DNA from: Bacillota bacterium
Lineage (GTDB): Bacteria; Bacillota; Clostridia; Oscillospirales; Acutalibacteraceae
Direction: 5' to 3'
Assembly (NCBI GenBank): GCA_023415895.1
Contig: JAEZJA010000157.1
Coordinates: forward strand, 1 to 9,338
Length of the DNA: 9,338 nt
Shown: positions 1-7,620 of the stretch, in pieces
Layout of the letters: every line of letters begins with the position of its first letter
How positions within the stretch are numbered: position 1 is the stretch's first letter
Notes under the pieces: generated by a model
Database searches by the model: none
The model's input: the letters and a program-made list of their open reading frames with translations, nothing else
What the model was told of the DNA's origin: nothing
Made by a program: the position numbers and the translations under genes

Positions 1-278
1 CCAACCTCGAAGCATTTTACAGTCTGCCATGGGAGTATAACCTGAAGGATGTTGTAGTAGAACAGGGGACATGGCTGACCAGCCAATACAATGTCATAGG
101 GGGATACATATCCGCCAGGCAGGTCGAAAACGCAAGGGTAAGAACGGTAGTACAGAAAATGAATTACCGGGAATCCCTTGACATCGCGGTTAAGGATATC
201 AACAGGGAACTGGATGCCAAGAATGAAGAATTCAAAATGCGTGAAGCTAAAAACAGCAGCTCGGAGGTAGGACCTTGA
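1..278 (+). CDS. Extracellular solute-binding protein, C-terminal end (5' truncated by window)
   Basis: This is the last 91 codons of a gene that begins upstream; the open frame runs from base 3 to the TGA at 276-278. The visible protein reads like the C-terminus of a family 1 sugar-type solute-binding protein. A helical stretch with the pattern Trp-Leu-Thr...Gly-Gly-Tyr-Ile...Arg-Gln-Val-Glu-Asn-Ala-Arg is followed by the usual closing helix, Asn-Tyr-Arg-Glu-Ser-Leu...Asp-Ile-Asn-Arg-Glu-Leu...Glu-Glu-Phe. A short polar tail (about 14 residues, rich in Lys, Asn and Ser) ends it. Such proteins are lipid-anchored outside the membrane and pass sugars to the permeases. The stop overlaps the start of the next gene by four bases (TTGA), which suggests translational coupling to the permease. 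The ligand cannot be read from this fragment, and a family other than family 1 SBP is possible but less likely given the neighbours. Confidence 0.75.
   Translation, partial: NLEAFYSLPWEYNLKDVVVEQGTWLTSQYNVIGGYISARQVENARVRTVVQKMNYRESLDIAVKDINRELDAKNEEFKMREAKNSSSEVGP
263..268 (+). promoter_or_regulatory. Ribosome binding site GGAGGT deciding a TTG start
   Basis: GGAGGT lies six bases upstream of the TTG at 275, inside the end of the preceding coding region. The first in-frame ATG (323-325, residue 17) has only a weak purine stretch in front of it. The TTG is therefore the better start, giving a TTGA start/stop overlap with the upstream gene. Confidence 0.8.
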
Positions 279-1186
279 AACACGAAGCCAGGTTAAAATT
301 TAACAAACGGGACCGAGCTGAAATGACAGTGGCAATCCTGTTTTTCTTGCCATTTGGTATCGGCTTTCTGGTTTTTACAATACTGCCTGTGATCATCGGT
401 CTGGGTTATAGTTTAACGACTTATGACGTTATTCAATCTCCGATCTTTGTCGGAATACGAAATTTTCAGTATCTTCTTACAGAAGACAACACATTTGTGA
501 TCGCATTAACCAATACAATCAAATTCGCGTTTTTTACCGGCTTAATCGGGTATTTTGCTTCCTTTATTATCGCGTATATTATTGACGGGCTGCATTTGAA
601 AAAGTTCTTTGCACTGGCTTTTTACGCGCCGTCAATTACAAGCGGTATCGCCATGAGCGTGATATGGTTGTATTTTTTCTCTTCGGATATGAACGGGTTG
701 GTCAACAGTGTACTTATTCAAAATGGGTTGATAACACAACCGATTCTATGGACACAGGATCCCGATAAAATTCTTGTGCTTGTTGTCATCGTGTCGGTAT
801 GGATGAGTATGGGGAATGGATTCCTCACCTTTCTTGCCGGATTTCAGAATTTAAACCACGAAATATTTGAAGCGTCCTATATCGACGGGGTACATACAAA
901 ATTCCAGGAAATGATTTATGTTATTCTACCCCAAATGAAACCGATGCTGCTCTTTGGAGCCATCAATACCATTGTGGGGGCTTTCAGTATTTATGATGTG
1001 CCCGTAACGCTCGCAGGGTTTCCGGGCCCCAACAATGCGGCTCTAACCATCGTTGGACATATGAACGATTATGCGTTTAGCCGCATGGATCTTGGCTATG
1101 CCACATCCATATCTATGATACTCTTTGTGATTACCTTTACATTAGGCAGGATTATTTTCCGTGTTCTTGATTCCAAAGATGAATGA
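275..1186 (+). CDS. Sugar ABC transporter permease, MalF-type (pair 1)
   Basis: A 303-residue binding-protein-dependent transport permease of the MetI/MalF fold, a usual length for sugar permeases of this type. Hydrophobic segments lie at about residues 19-45, 80-103, 112-133, 166-187, 223-245 and 272-295, fitting six membrane spans. The cytoplasmic EAA loop, which docks on the ATPase, is at about 199-219: Glu199-Ala200, Asp204-Gly205 and the closing Leu218-Pro219. The third position is Ser201 instead of the second Ala of the consensus. The N-terminus is basic and cytoplasmic. The gene overlaps the upstream SBP gene by four bases and is followed 18 bases later by a MalG-type partner, so the three probably form one importer. 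TTG start is chosen on the GGAGGT site. Substrate is probably a mono- or oligosaccharide; this is inferred from family and context, not from any specific residue. Confidence 0.9.
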   Translation: MKHEARLKFNKRDRAEMTVAILFFLPFGIGFLVFTILPVIIGLGYSLTTYDVIQSPIFVGIRNFQYLLTEDNTFVIALTNTIKFAFFTGLIGYFASFIIAYIIDGLHLKKFFALAFYAPSITSGIAMSVIWLYFFSSDMNGLVNSVLIQNGLITQPILWTQDPDKILVLVVIVSVWMSMGNGFLTFLAGFQNLNHEIFEASYIDGVHTKFQEMIYVILPQMKPMLLFGAINTIVGAFSIYDVPVTLAGFPGPNNAALTIVGHMNDYAFSRMDLGYATSISMILFVITFTLGRIIFRVLDSKDE

Positions 1187-1204
1187 TATGAAAGGCGATA
1201 GTGG

Positions 1205-2059
1205 ATGGTTATGCATATGCCAAAGTTAAAGCCAGGAAGGTTCGTCCTTTATATTTTTATGGTGATGGTCGTAACGTTTACGGCGTTACCACTTGTCTAC
1301 CTTATATCCACAGCCTTCAAACCCATTGACGAGCTGTTTGTTTTTCCTCCGATCTTTATAACGCGCAGACCAACCATGGACAATTTCAAGGAGCTTTTGA
1401 CAGCACTGACAAGCTCAACGATTCCGTTCACACGCTATTTGTTTAACAGCTTGCTGGTAACATCCTGCGTGGTATTGGGTTCACTTCTTGTTTGTTCTCT
1501 TGCGGCCTTCTCCATGACCAAGCTGAAGCTGCCTTTTTCAAAAGCAATCTTTAGCGTGATCGTTGCATCCCTGATGATTGCCCCGCCCGCATCTGCCATT
1601 ATCAATTATATCATTATCAATAAGCTGGGATGGATCAACACCTATTGGGCGATTATTATTCCCAAACTGGCGACACCGTATTACTTTTTCCTTTTAAAAC
1701 AATGCTTTCAGGATCTTCCCAATGAACTGATAGAAGCGGCCAAGATCGACGGATGTGAGCATTGGAGAATTTATACCAAGATTGTTGTCCCCTTATCGGC
1801 CCCTGCGCTGGCAACGGTGGTCGTGTTTTCTTTTGTAGGTTCATGGAACGACTTCTACAGTGCATTTCTTTATATCAATGATCAGGCATTGAAAACATTA
1901 CCGCTAGCCCTGCAAATGCTTCAGGGAGGAGCAGGACAGGTTGCGCGTCAAGGAGCTTTTGGCGCTGCGGCTTTGCTGACGACCGCTCCCACCATCATTA
2001 TTTTTGTTTTTCTACAATCCAAGGTTGTTAAAACAATGGCATATTCAGGTATTAAGTAG
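1205..2059 (+). CDS. Carbohydrate ABC transporter permease, MalG-type (pair 1)
   Basis: A 284-residue inner-membrane permease, partner of the preceding gene. Spans are visible at about residues 12-36, 79-104, 113-135, 145-165, 200-222 and 256-275. The EAA loop is canonical: Glu177-Ala178-Ala179, Asp182-Gly183 and Val195-Pro196. It also has the Trp-Asn-Asp motif (214-216) typical of MalG-type permeases and the short C-terminal Gly-Ile-Lys ending seen in this family. AAAGG at 1191-1195 stands nine bases before the ATG at 1205. In-frame ATGs at 1211 and 1217 are alternative starts that would change only the first residues. The gene ends 13 bases before the GTG start of the propeller/YIP1 gene, so it sits in the same transcription unit. 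Substrate unknown. Confidence 0.92.
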   Translation: MVMHMPKLKPGRFVLYIFMVMVVTFTALPLVYLISTAFKPIDELFVFPPIFITRRPTMDNFKELLTALTSSTIPFTRYLFNSLLVTSCVVLGSLLVCSLAAFSMTKLKLPFSKAIFSVIVASLMIAPPASAIINYIIINKLGWINTYWAIIIPKLATPYYFFLLKQCFQDLPNELIEAAKIDGCEHWRIYTKIVVPLSAPALATVVVFSFVGSWNDFYSAFLYINDQALKTLPLALQMLQGGAGQVARQGAFGAAALLTTAPTIIIFVFLQSKVVKTMAYSGIK

Positions 2060-2061
2060 TT

Positions 2062-2068
2062 GAAGGGA
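2062..2068 (+). promoter_or_regulatory. Ribosome binding site for a GTG start
   Basis: GAAGGGA, with its last G five bases before the GTG at 2073, supports GTG rather than the in-frame TTG at 2079. The downstream reading frame has its signal-like hydrophobic segment at residues 14-30 from this start, after a short basic leader, which is the expected spacing. Confidence 0.65.
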
Positions 2069-2072
2069 TTGA

Positions 2073-4151
2073 GTGCGGTTGACTCAGCAAATTTGCAAAA
2101 AGGTCTTGAAATCCACCATTTTCATAACGCTTATACTGGTGTGTCTTCAAATGGTTGCATCTGCGGATTATTTTTTGATCAATAATGAAATTCAAATGCA
2201 ATTCACTCCGCAGCTCTTTCAAATGGAGAAAGTCATATCCGAATTCAGTGCTTGTGGAAATCTGAACAGCCCGACCGATCTTTTCGTTGATCAAAACAAA
2301 GATGTCTATATTCTTGATTCAGGGAATTTGAGAGTCATCAGAATCGATCAAGACGGAAATTTTGTAAAAGAGTATAAGGGGCCATACGGTAGCCAGTCGT
2401 TGGATCTCAACAATCCTCAGGGATTGTATATCAATGGTGACAATATCTATATCGCGGATACAGAAAACGGCCGTATCGTACATATCAATAAAAATGGGGA
2501 TTTTATCGAAGAATTTGGCCAGCCGGACGAGGATACTTATGACACGTCCTATCCGTTTAAGCCTACTAAAATAGCGATCGACAGCAGAGGAATCCTGTAC
2601 ATCTCCAATTTGAACGATTTCCATGGCTTGATTACAATGGACGGGAACAACACCTTTTTGGGATATATCGCTGCCACAAAAATACATTTGAGTATACAGG
2701 AACGACTCATTCGTCTGTTTGCATCGGCAGAACAGAAAGCGCAATTTGCACGAGAAATACCGCCGTATATCTCCAATTTCTTGATAGCTCCGGACAGTTT
2801 TATCTATACGACATCCTATTGGGCCAGAGAGAATCAAATCCAGAAAATCACGCCGGCAGGGAATAATATTTACAAGAAAGCTTTCTACGGAGAGGATAAC
2901 AAAAGTGATAACTTCAATGGGTTGCCTGGATTTACAGATTTAGCTGTAAATAAAACCGGTTTTGTGTTTGCTGCTGACGCGATTACCAACAACATCTATA
3001 TCTATGACAGCAATGGAAACAACATCGGCGTTGTTGGTGGAACGGGAAATACGCAATTAACATTCAATAAAATCACATCCGTATTCGTTGATGACGATAA
3101 CACTTTATATGTGTTGGATGGAATGTATGGACTTGTGCAATGCATAAAACCGACGGCCTTTATGGAGAAGGTGGAAGCTGCCACTGTCTTAACGAATGAT
3201 GGGGAGTATGAAAAAGCTAATCCAATTTGGGAGGAAGTAAAAAAGAGCGACAGTTTTCATTATATGGCCAACAGCGGTATCGCTCATGCCCAGTACAGAA
3301 GTGGGAATTATCAAACCGCAATGGCGATGTATAAAAACTTATTGGATCGCAGCGGGTATTCTCAAGTTTTCTCGGATTACCGTTTGCAGATTATCCGCAA
3401 ATACTTTTTGCCCATTTTGATTTTAATTTTTGTCCTGATTGCGTTGATCACGTATTTTTTGAAAAAGGTATTAGGGTATGCCAAAAGAATAGCGGTTGAA
3501 GCGATTCCTTCTCAAGGATCACTGCGCTTGAAAATGTATGGCCGATTCTCCCTGCTGACAATTGTTCACCCCATCGATGCGTTTGATAAGATCAAACAAA
3601 ACAGGAAGAATCTAAAAATATGGCCCATATTTCTGCTTATACTCGCCATCATATTCGTTCGAATCCTGAATGTTCACACGATACATTTCCCTCTTAACAC
3701 AACCAATATATTGCATGTGGATCTATGGAGACAGGTAGCCGTTTTTCTTGTTCCCTTATTTTCCTGGATTTTGGTCAGTTATGCGATATCCGTTATTTCA
3801 GAAGGCAAGCAAACCTTTTTGGAGAGTATCACGACCTCGCTTATCTGCTTTTTACCCTATATCGTTTTTTCTCTTCCCATGGTTTTGCTGTCGTATTTCA
3901 TGTGTACCAGTGAAAGCGTTTTGTTTTTAGGGATAGGGAATTTCATCCTCTATTGGTGCTTTGCCCTTTTGATTGTATCAAGCGTACGCATGAACGAATA
4001 CAGTTTTGGCAAAGAGGTCGGCATCATCTTTAAAACGGTATTTGGAATACTATGCTTTTGGATGATTACATTCCTTTTCTATATTATCATTTCAAAATTT
4101 GTGGTCTTTATCAGTGATGTTTATTTTGAAAGTACGTTCTTGTTTATGTAA
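2073..4151 (+). CDS. Membrane protein: NHL-type beta-propeller, TPR-like segment, YIP1-like domain
   Basis: A 692-residue protein. Residues 1-31 look like a signal peptide or signal anchor: basic start, hydrophobic 14-30, Ala29-Ser30-Ala31 as a possible cleavage site. Residues about 60-360 hold repeated propeller blades of NHL type, each reading Pro-x-Asp/Gly-Leu, then Ile/Val-Tyr-Ile-Ala/Leu-Asp, then an Asn/Arg-x-Ile-x-x-Ile strand. Clear copies are near 66-95, 114-145, 163-190, 286-318 and 332-358. A helical, charged insert (about 203-230) interrupts the propeller. Residues 367-427 resemble one to two TPR helical hairpins. A membrane span (443-464) and about five more (513-533, 553-573, 588-609, 615-638, 656-678) follow; the block from about 490 onward fits a YIP1-like family. 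The propeller is predicted to be outside the cell. Its function is not known. It sits between two importer gene sets and directly before the DUF5696 gene, so a role in glycan binding, sensing or assembling the uptake machinery is inferred. Confidence 0.8.
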   Translation: MRLTQQICKKVLKSTIFITLILVCLQMVASADYFLINNEIQMQFTPQLFQMEKVISEFSACGNLNSPTDLFVDQNKDVYILDSGNLRVIRIDQDGNFVKEYKGPYGSQSLDLNNPQGLYINGDNIYIADTENGRIVHINKNGDFIEEFGQPDEDTYDTSYPFKPTKIAIDSRGILYISNLNDFHGLITMDGNNTFLGYIAATKIHLSIQERLIRLFASAEQKAQFAREIPPYISNFLIAPDSFIYTTSYWARENQIQKITPAGNNIYKKAFYGEDNKSDNFNGLPGFTDLAVNKTGFVFAADAITNNIYIYDSNGNNIGVVGGTGNTQLTFNKITSVFVDDDNTLYVLDGMYGLVQCIKPTAFMEKVEAATVLTNDGEYEKANPIWEEVKKSDSFHYMANSGIAHAQYRSGNYQTAMAMYKNLLDRSGYSQVFSDYRLQIIRKYFLPILILIFVLIALITYFLKKVLGYAKRIAVEAIPSQGSLRLKMYGRFSLLTIVHPIDAFDKIKQNRKNLKIWPIFLLILAIIFVRILNVHTIHFPLNTTNILHVDLWRQVAVFLVPLFSWILVSYAISVISEGKQTFLESITTSLICFLPYIVFSLPMVLLSYFMCTSESVLFLGIGNFILYWCFALLIVSSVRMNEYSFGKEVGIIFKTVFGILCFWMITFLFYIIISKFVVFISDVYFESTFLFM

Positions 4152-4154
4152 TTT

Positions 4155-4159
4155 GGAGG
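4155..4159 (+). promoter_or_regulatory. Strong ribosome binding site GGAGG
   Basis: GGAGG, six bases before the ATG at 4166, starts four bases after the stop of the preceding gene. It is among the strongest sites in the window and fixes the start of the DUF5696-type gene. Confidence 0.8.
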
Positions 4160-4165
4160 CCAAAG

Positions 4166-6751
4166 ATGAAAAAGAAGGTTATCAGGGTTGTTGCTGTTCT
4201 TGGCGCTGTAATTTTGCTTTTTGGCTTAGGAATTGTGTACTTTGAAAATATCGTTATCAGCAAAATGATGAAGAACACAGAGTATTCCTTGAAGACGCTG
4301 CAATATGACTCGCAAAATTACGACAGCAGCACGCATTTCTCCGATAGCAATCCCCTACAAGAGGGAGCTGCAAAAGCCGCGGAGACAAACGAATTAATTC
4401 TATACATTTCGGATGACAATAAATCGATTAAAGTATATGACAAAAGGACAAGTAAACTCTGGGATAGCGTGGTTTCCGAACAGGAATTGAACTCAGCGAA
4501 TGTCAATGAGTATTTCAGAAATATGATGAGTTCATTATTTAAATTCACATACATTGATCTCTCAAATCTGGATGTACCCAAAAAGGAAATATCATTGAAG
4601 GAACTCGATCCGGATATTTCAAAAAGCGTTATCAAAAATGGCATACGGCTGGACTACAGCTTTAAAAACCTTGGCATCCAATTTGCCATTGAATTTACAC
4701 TTATCAATGACCAGCTTATTTGCAAGATGCCAAACGAATACTTTAAAGAAAATGACCAAGCAGCAGAAAGCAACAGGGCTAAAAAAGAGGCAATTCAGAA
4801 AAAAATAGCAAGCTTCCAGGAGCTAACCGACCGTTTTCTCAAACAAGCAGCCTCCCAACAACTTGACAGCACTTTCCAAGATATCATACAGATATCAGTC
4901 AATGATATCTATGATTTGTTAGTCAAAATCAAGCAAAACGCCGGCACCGATAATTTTGATATACGACATATTACGAGTATTCAGGATGCTATCGCCACCA
5001 TCGAAGCGGTATTTCCCGATAACCCGGTAGTCGGTGCCGATATTAAAGAAATGCAGAGTCAAATTGAGGATATCCTGCAGGATATCCAATACCTTATTGA
5101 TAATAAAACCGCCGGAATTGTGGATTTTAGTTTTATGCCGTATTTTGGGTCGGCGACAAAGGAGGTTCACGGCTATGCTTTTTATCCCGATCTAAATGGA
5201 GCCATATCGTATTTTGACAAATCCCATGCGGATATGGGAGGCAGTTTTGAAGCGAACGTTTACGATGTTTACTCGCCAAACGAAAAATTCTCCGAGCATC
5301 AGAGCAGCTACGCCTATTACCCCGTGTTTGGCATCAAACAAGACAACAGTGCGTTTATGGGATACGTAACGCAGGGGGATTATGACAGCTCCATCTGTTT
5401 TTCACCGATCAGTTCAACCGTCAATCGGGCGAACGCGTACTCCAAATTCATGTTCAGAAAAATCACATCGCATACCAATGATAACGACAGTGTTGTCAAG
5501 GTCTATGATAAAAAACGAAACCAACAGGATTGGGAGGTGAGGTATAAATTCCTCATAAACGAGCAAGCCGATTACTCAGGAATGGCCAATGCCTATCGCG
5601 AGGTTCTTCTCAATACTGGTTTACTGAAAAAATCAAAACTAATGGACGGGCAGATGCCGCTTGCTGCTAATTTTTATATGGGATTGGAGTCCAGTCAGAA
5701 ATCTATATTCAGAAAATATATTAAAATGACCGGATGGGCTGACATAAGCGCCTATTTAAGTGCAGCAAAGGAGAATGGAGTTCCTTCCTCTTTACTGAAC
5801 ATCAGCGATTGGACAGAGCATGCGGGAAATAAAACCCCTGATGCATTGGTAGCCGCTCCCGAATTGGGTGGGAAAGAGCAGCTAAGCTCGCTTATTGAAA
5901 ACATAACGACAACCAACTCCGTGCTATCAGTGGAAAATCTCTTCACGATCGCTAAGTCGGATCAACTCTCGTATCTGGTGAATAATTATGCCACCGTTAA
6001 AGCCATGAACACCTTGACAGTGGATGCCAATGGCTGGGTGCTTCTGAATCCTTTTTATGCTTATAACATAAATACAATCAATATTCGGAAATACAAACAA
6101 TTAGGTTGTAATGGGATCACCTATATGGATTTATCGTCAAGCCTCTATTACGATTACAATTCCAAAGGAACGACCACTCGTGAAACAACAGCGGCTGTGT
6201 TTAATAAAATGATAGAGGAGAATAAAAATCAAATTCCCTATAGTGTTCAAAGGAATGTGATCCTTCCCTATCTCGCCAATACGGATTGGAGCATGGATGT
6301 TGGCTATAACGGAAGTGGGTTTTTCTATACGGATGAATCGGTTCCGTTTTATCAGATGGTTATGCATGGATACGTATGTTATACGGCTACACCAATGAAT
6401 CAGGCATCCGATGCTCAATATGAAAAGCTGAAAAGGCTGGAATATGGAACCCTTCCGTTTTATGTTCTGACAGAAGATTTGCCGCCCGAAATTCAGATGG
6501 AGTATGTCAGTTCCTTGTTCTCCACAAAACTCAGTGATTGGCAGAAGTATGCTTTTGATGATTATAAAGACTACAGTCAACTGACATCCGGCTTTTGGAA
6601 TAAGCCGATTATAAAGCATGAGAAGCTAAGAGACGGCGTTTTCAGGACGACGTTCGAAGGCGGCAGTATGGTATATGTAAATTATACGAATGCCGATATC
6701 ACCATAGAGGAACAAACTCTTAAGGCCAATGATTATATTGTGGTGAACTGA
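4166..6751 (+). CDS. Membrane-anchored DUF5696-type protein, putative glycosidase-like
   Basis: An 861-residue protein. Residues 7-27 are one hydrophobic segment after Met-Lys-Lys-Lys, a signal anchor placing the rest outside the membrane. A beta-rich region starts near 76 (Glu-Leu-Ile-Leu-Tyr-Ile...Val-Tyr-Asp-Lys-Arg-Thr...Leu-Trp). It resumes near 322 with Met-Pro-Tyr-Phe-Gly, then Gly-Tyr-Ala-Phe-Tyr-Pro-Asp-x-Asn-Gly-Ala; I recognise this from recall as the DUF5696 signature. Between them, about 196-315, is a charged helical insert, probably coiled coil. Residues about 495-800 alternate strands and helices like a TIM barrel, with acidic residues at strand ends: Asp548 (Ser-Asp-Trp), Asp620 (Thr-Val-Asp-Ala-Asn-Gly) and Asp655 (Gly-Ile-Thr-Tyr-Met-Asp-Leu). 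A small beta domain (820-861, Val-Tyr-Val-Asn-Tyr) closes it, as in many glycoside hydrolases. Activity on a polysaccharide is inferred from fold and from flanking sugar importers; no catalytic residue is proven. A non-catalytic binding role is the main alternative. Confidence 0.78.
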   Translation: MKKKVIRVVAVLGAVILLFGLGIVYFENIVISKMMKNTEYSLKTLQYDSQNYDSSTHFSDSNPLQEGAAKAAETNELILYISDDNKSIKVYDKRTSKLWDSVVSEQELNSANVNEYFRNMMSSLFKFTYIDLSNLDVPKKEISLKELDPDISKSVIKNGIRLDYSFKNLGIQFAIEFTLINDQLICKMPNEYFKENDQAAESNRAKKEAIQKKIASFQELTDRFLKQAASQQLDSTFQDIIQISVNDIYDLLVKIKQNAGTDNFDIRHITSIQDAIATIEAVFPDNPVVGADIKEMQSQIEDILQDIQYLIDNKTAGIVDFSFMPYFGSATKEVHGYAFYPDLNGAISYFDKSHADMGGSFEANVYDVYSPNEKFSEHQSSYAYYPVFGIKQDNSAFMGYVTQGDYDSSICFSPISSTVNRANAYSKFMFRKITSHTNDNDSVVKVYDKKRNQQDWEVRYKFLINEQADYSGMANAYREVLLNTGLLKKSKLMDGQMPLAANFYMGLESSQKSIFRKYIKMTGWADISAYLSAAKENGVPSSLLNISDWTEHAGNKTPDALVAAPELGGKEQLSSLIENITTTNSVLSVENLFTIAKSDQLSYLVNNYATVKAMNTLTVDANGWVLLNPFYAYNINTINIRKYKQLGCNGITYMDLSSSLYYDYNSKGTTTRETTAAVFNKMIEENKNQIPYSVQRNVILPYLANTDWSMDVGYNGSGFFYTDESVPFYQMVMHGYVCYTATPMNQASDAQYEKLKRLEYGTLPFYVLTEDLPPEIQMEYVSSLFSTKLSDWQKYAFDDYKDYSQLTSGFWNKPIIKHEKLRDGVFRTTFEGGSMVYVNYTNADITIEEQTLKANDYIVVN
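5068..5087. repeat. Perfect 20-bp palindrome inside the DUF5696-type gene
   Basis: GGATATCC, central TGCA, GGATATCC reads the same on both strands over 20 bases. It lies in the part encoding the helical insert (around residues 301-307, Glu-Asp-Ile-Leu-Gln-Asp-Ile), where the repeated Asp-Ile codons help to create it. No coding disruption is seen. Confidence 0.9.
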
Positions 6752-6763
6752 TGGAGAGCATTT

Positions 6764-7615
6764 ATGAAAAATAAGTTATCAAATGAAAAAAGACGATCCT
6801 TATGCGGATATGTTTTTTTAGCTCCCTGGGCAATCGGCTTTGCTGTATTTATGTTTGTCCCGCTAATCCTGTCTTTTTTGCTAAGCATCGGCAAGATTTC
6901 GGATTATGAGAATTTACAGATAAAGGTGATTGGGTTTCAGAATTACATACAAATCTTTAAAAACGATATCCGCTTCCTCCCTGCATTTATAAATACCATT
7001 ATAACCACCATAGTATGGTCACCTTTTGTTATTGTCTTTGCTTTTTTCGTTGCCATTTTGCTAAATCAAAAAATTAAGTTTCGTGGTGTGTTTCGCGTTA
7101 TCTATTTTTTACCTGTTCTGCTGGGCAGCGGTTATGTTCTCGAGAAAATAGGCGGCGCGGCGAATGTTCTTGAATATTCAAAAAATGTCGATCAGATAAT
7201 CAACTATTACTTTTCAACGGATATTGCAAGTTTTATTGGTAATCTAATTAACCAGATTATTAATATGTTTTGGAAAACGGGGGTACAGATTGTCATATTC
7301 CTGGCGGGACTTCAAAGCATCTCGCCGTCTTATTATGAGGCGGCCAAGGTAGACAATGCGTCTTCCTGGTATATTCTGTGGAAAATCACCATCCCCTTGA
7401 TGTCCCCCATCATTCTGCTGAATGCGATTTACACGCTGATCGATAGCTTTCGCGACACGGATAATAAAATTGCCAAATTGGTCATAGACGTAATCTTTGG
7501 CAATGCAGACTATGAGTATGGCTCTGCGATGGGATGGACATATTTTGCGGTTGTGTTTGCCATTGTCGGCCTTATTTTGCTTGTTTTCAGGAAGGCGGTA
7601 AACTATGACAAATAG
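6764..7615 (+). CDS. Sugar ABC transporter permease, MalF-type (pair 2)
   Basis: A 283-residue permease of the MetI/MalF fold with hydrophobic spans at about residues 15-41, 75-100, 108-124, 158-183, 208-228 and 258-275. The EAA loop has Glu192-Ala193-Ala194 and Asp197, but the nearly invariant Gly is Asn198; Pro211 closes the loop. The following Ile-Asp-Ser-Phe (226-229) and the Tyr-Gly-Ser-Ala-Met-Gly-Trp segment (252-258) fit a Bacillota subgroup of sugar permeases that I recall beside DUF5696 genes. The extracellular loop between spans 3 and 4 is longish, about residues 125-157. GGAG (6753-6756) stands seven bases before the ATG, right after the stop of the DUF5696-type gene at 6751. It is clearly diverged from the first MalF-type permease, so this is a second importer and not a recent tandem copy. 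Confidence 0.9.
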   Translation: MKNKLSNEKRRSLCGYVFLAPWAIGFAVFMFVPLILSFLLSIGKISDYENLQIKVIGFQNYIQIFKNDIRFLPAFINTIITTIVWSPFVIVFAFFVAILLNQKIKFRGVFRVIYFLPVLLGSGYVLEKIGGAANVLEYSKNVDQIINYYFSTDIASFIGNLINQIINMFWKTGVQIVIFLAGLQSISPSYYEAAKVDNASSWYILWKITIPLMSPIILLNAIYTLIDSFRDTDNKIAKLVIDVIFGNADYEYGSAMGWTYFAVVFAIVGLILLVFRKAVNYDK

Positions 7616-7620
7616 AAAGG
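7592..7620 (+). promoter_or_regulatory. Two alternative ribosome binding sites for the second MalG-type permease
   Basis: AAGGCGG (7592-7598) is six bases before the ATG at 7605, which overlaps the previous gene by 11 bases. AGAAAGG (7614-7620) is five bases before a second in-frame ATG at 7626, which would start ten bases after the previous stop. Both pairs are credible; the proteins would differ by seven N-terminal residues. Confidence 0.6.

Noticed and set aside
2319..2837. Open frame of 172 codons on the minus strand within the propeller/YIP1 gene
   Set aside because: The plus strand here encodes clear NHL-type blades; the antisense product is Cys/Arg/Ile-rich without family resemblance.
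3725..3930. Small plus-strand open frames of 60-62 codons inside the YIP1-like region
   Set aside because: Out-of-frame shadows of a hydrophobic membrane segment; the main frame is continuous and explains the sequence.
6137..6619. Open frame of 160 codons on the minus strand within the DUF5696-type gene
   Set aside because: It lies fully antisense to a well supported coding region, shows no recognisable domain, and has no sign of its own ribosome site or promoter.
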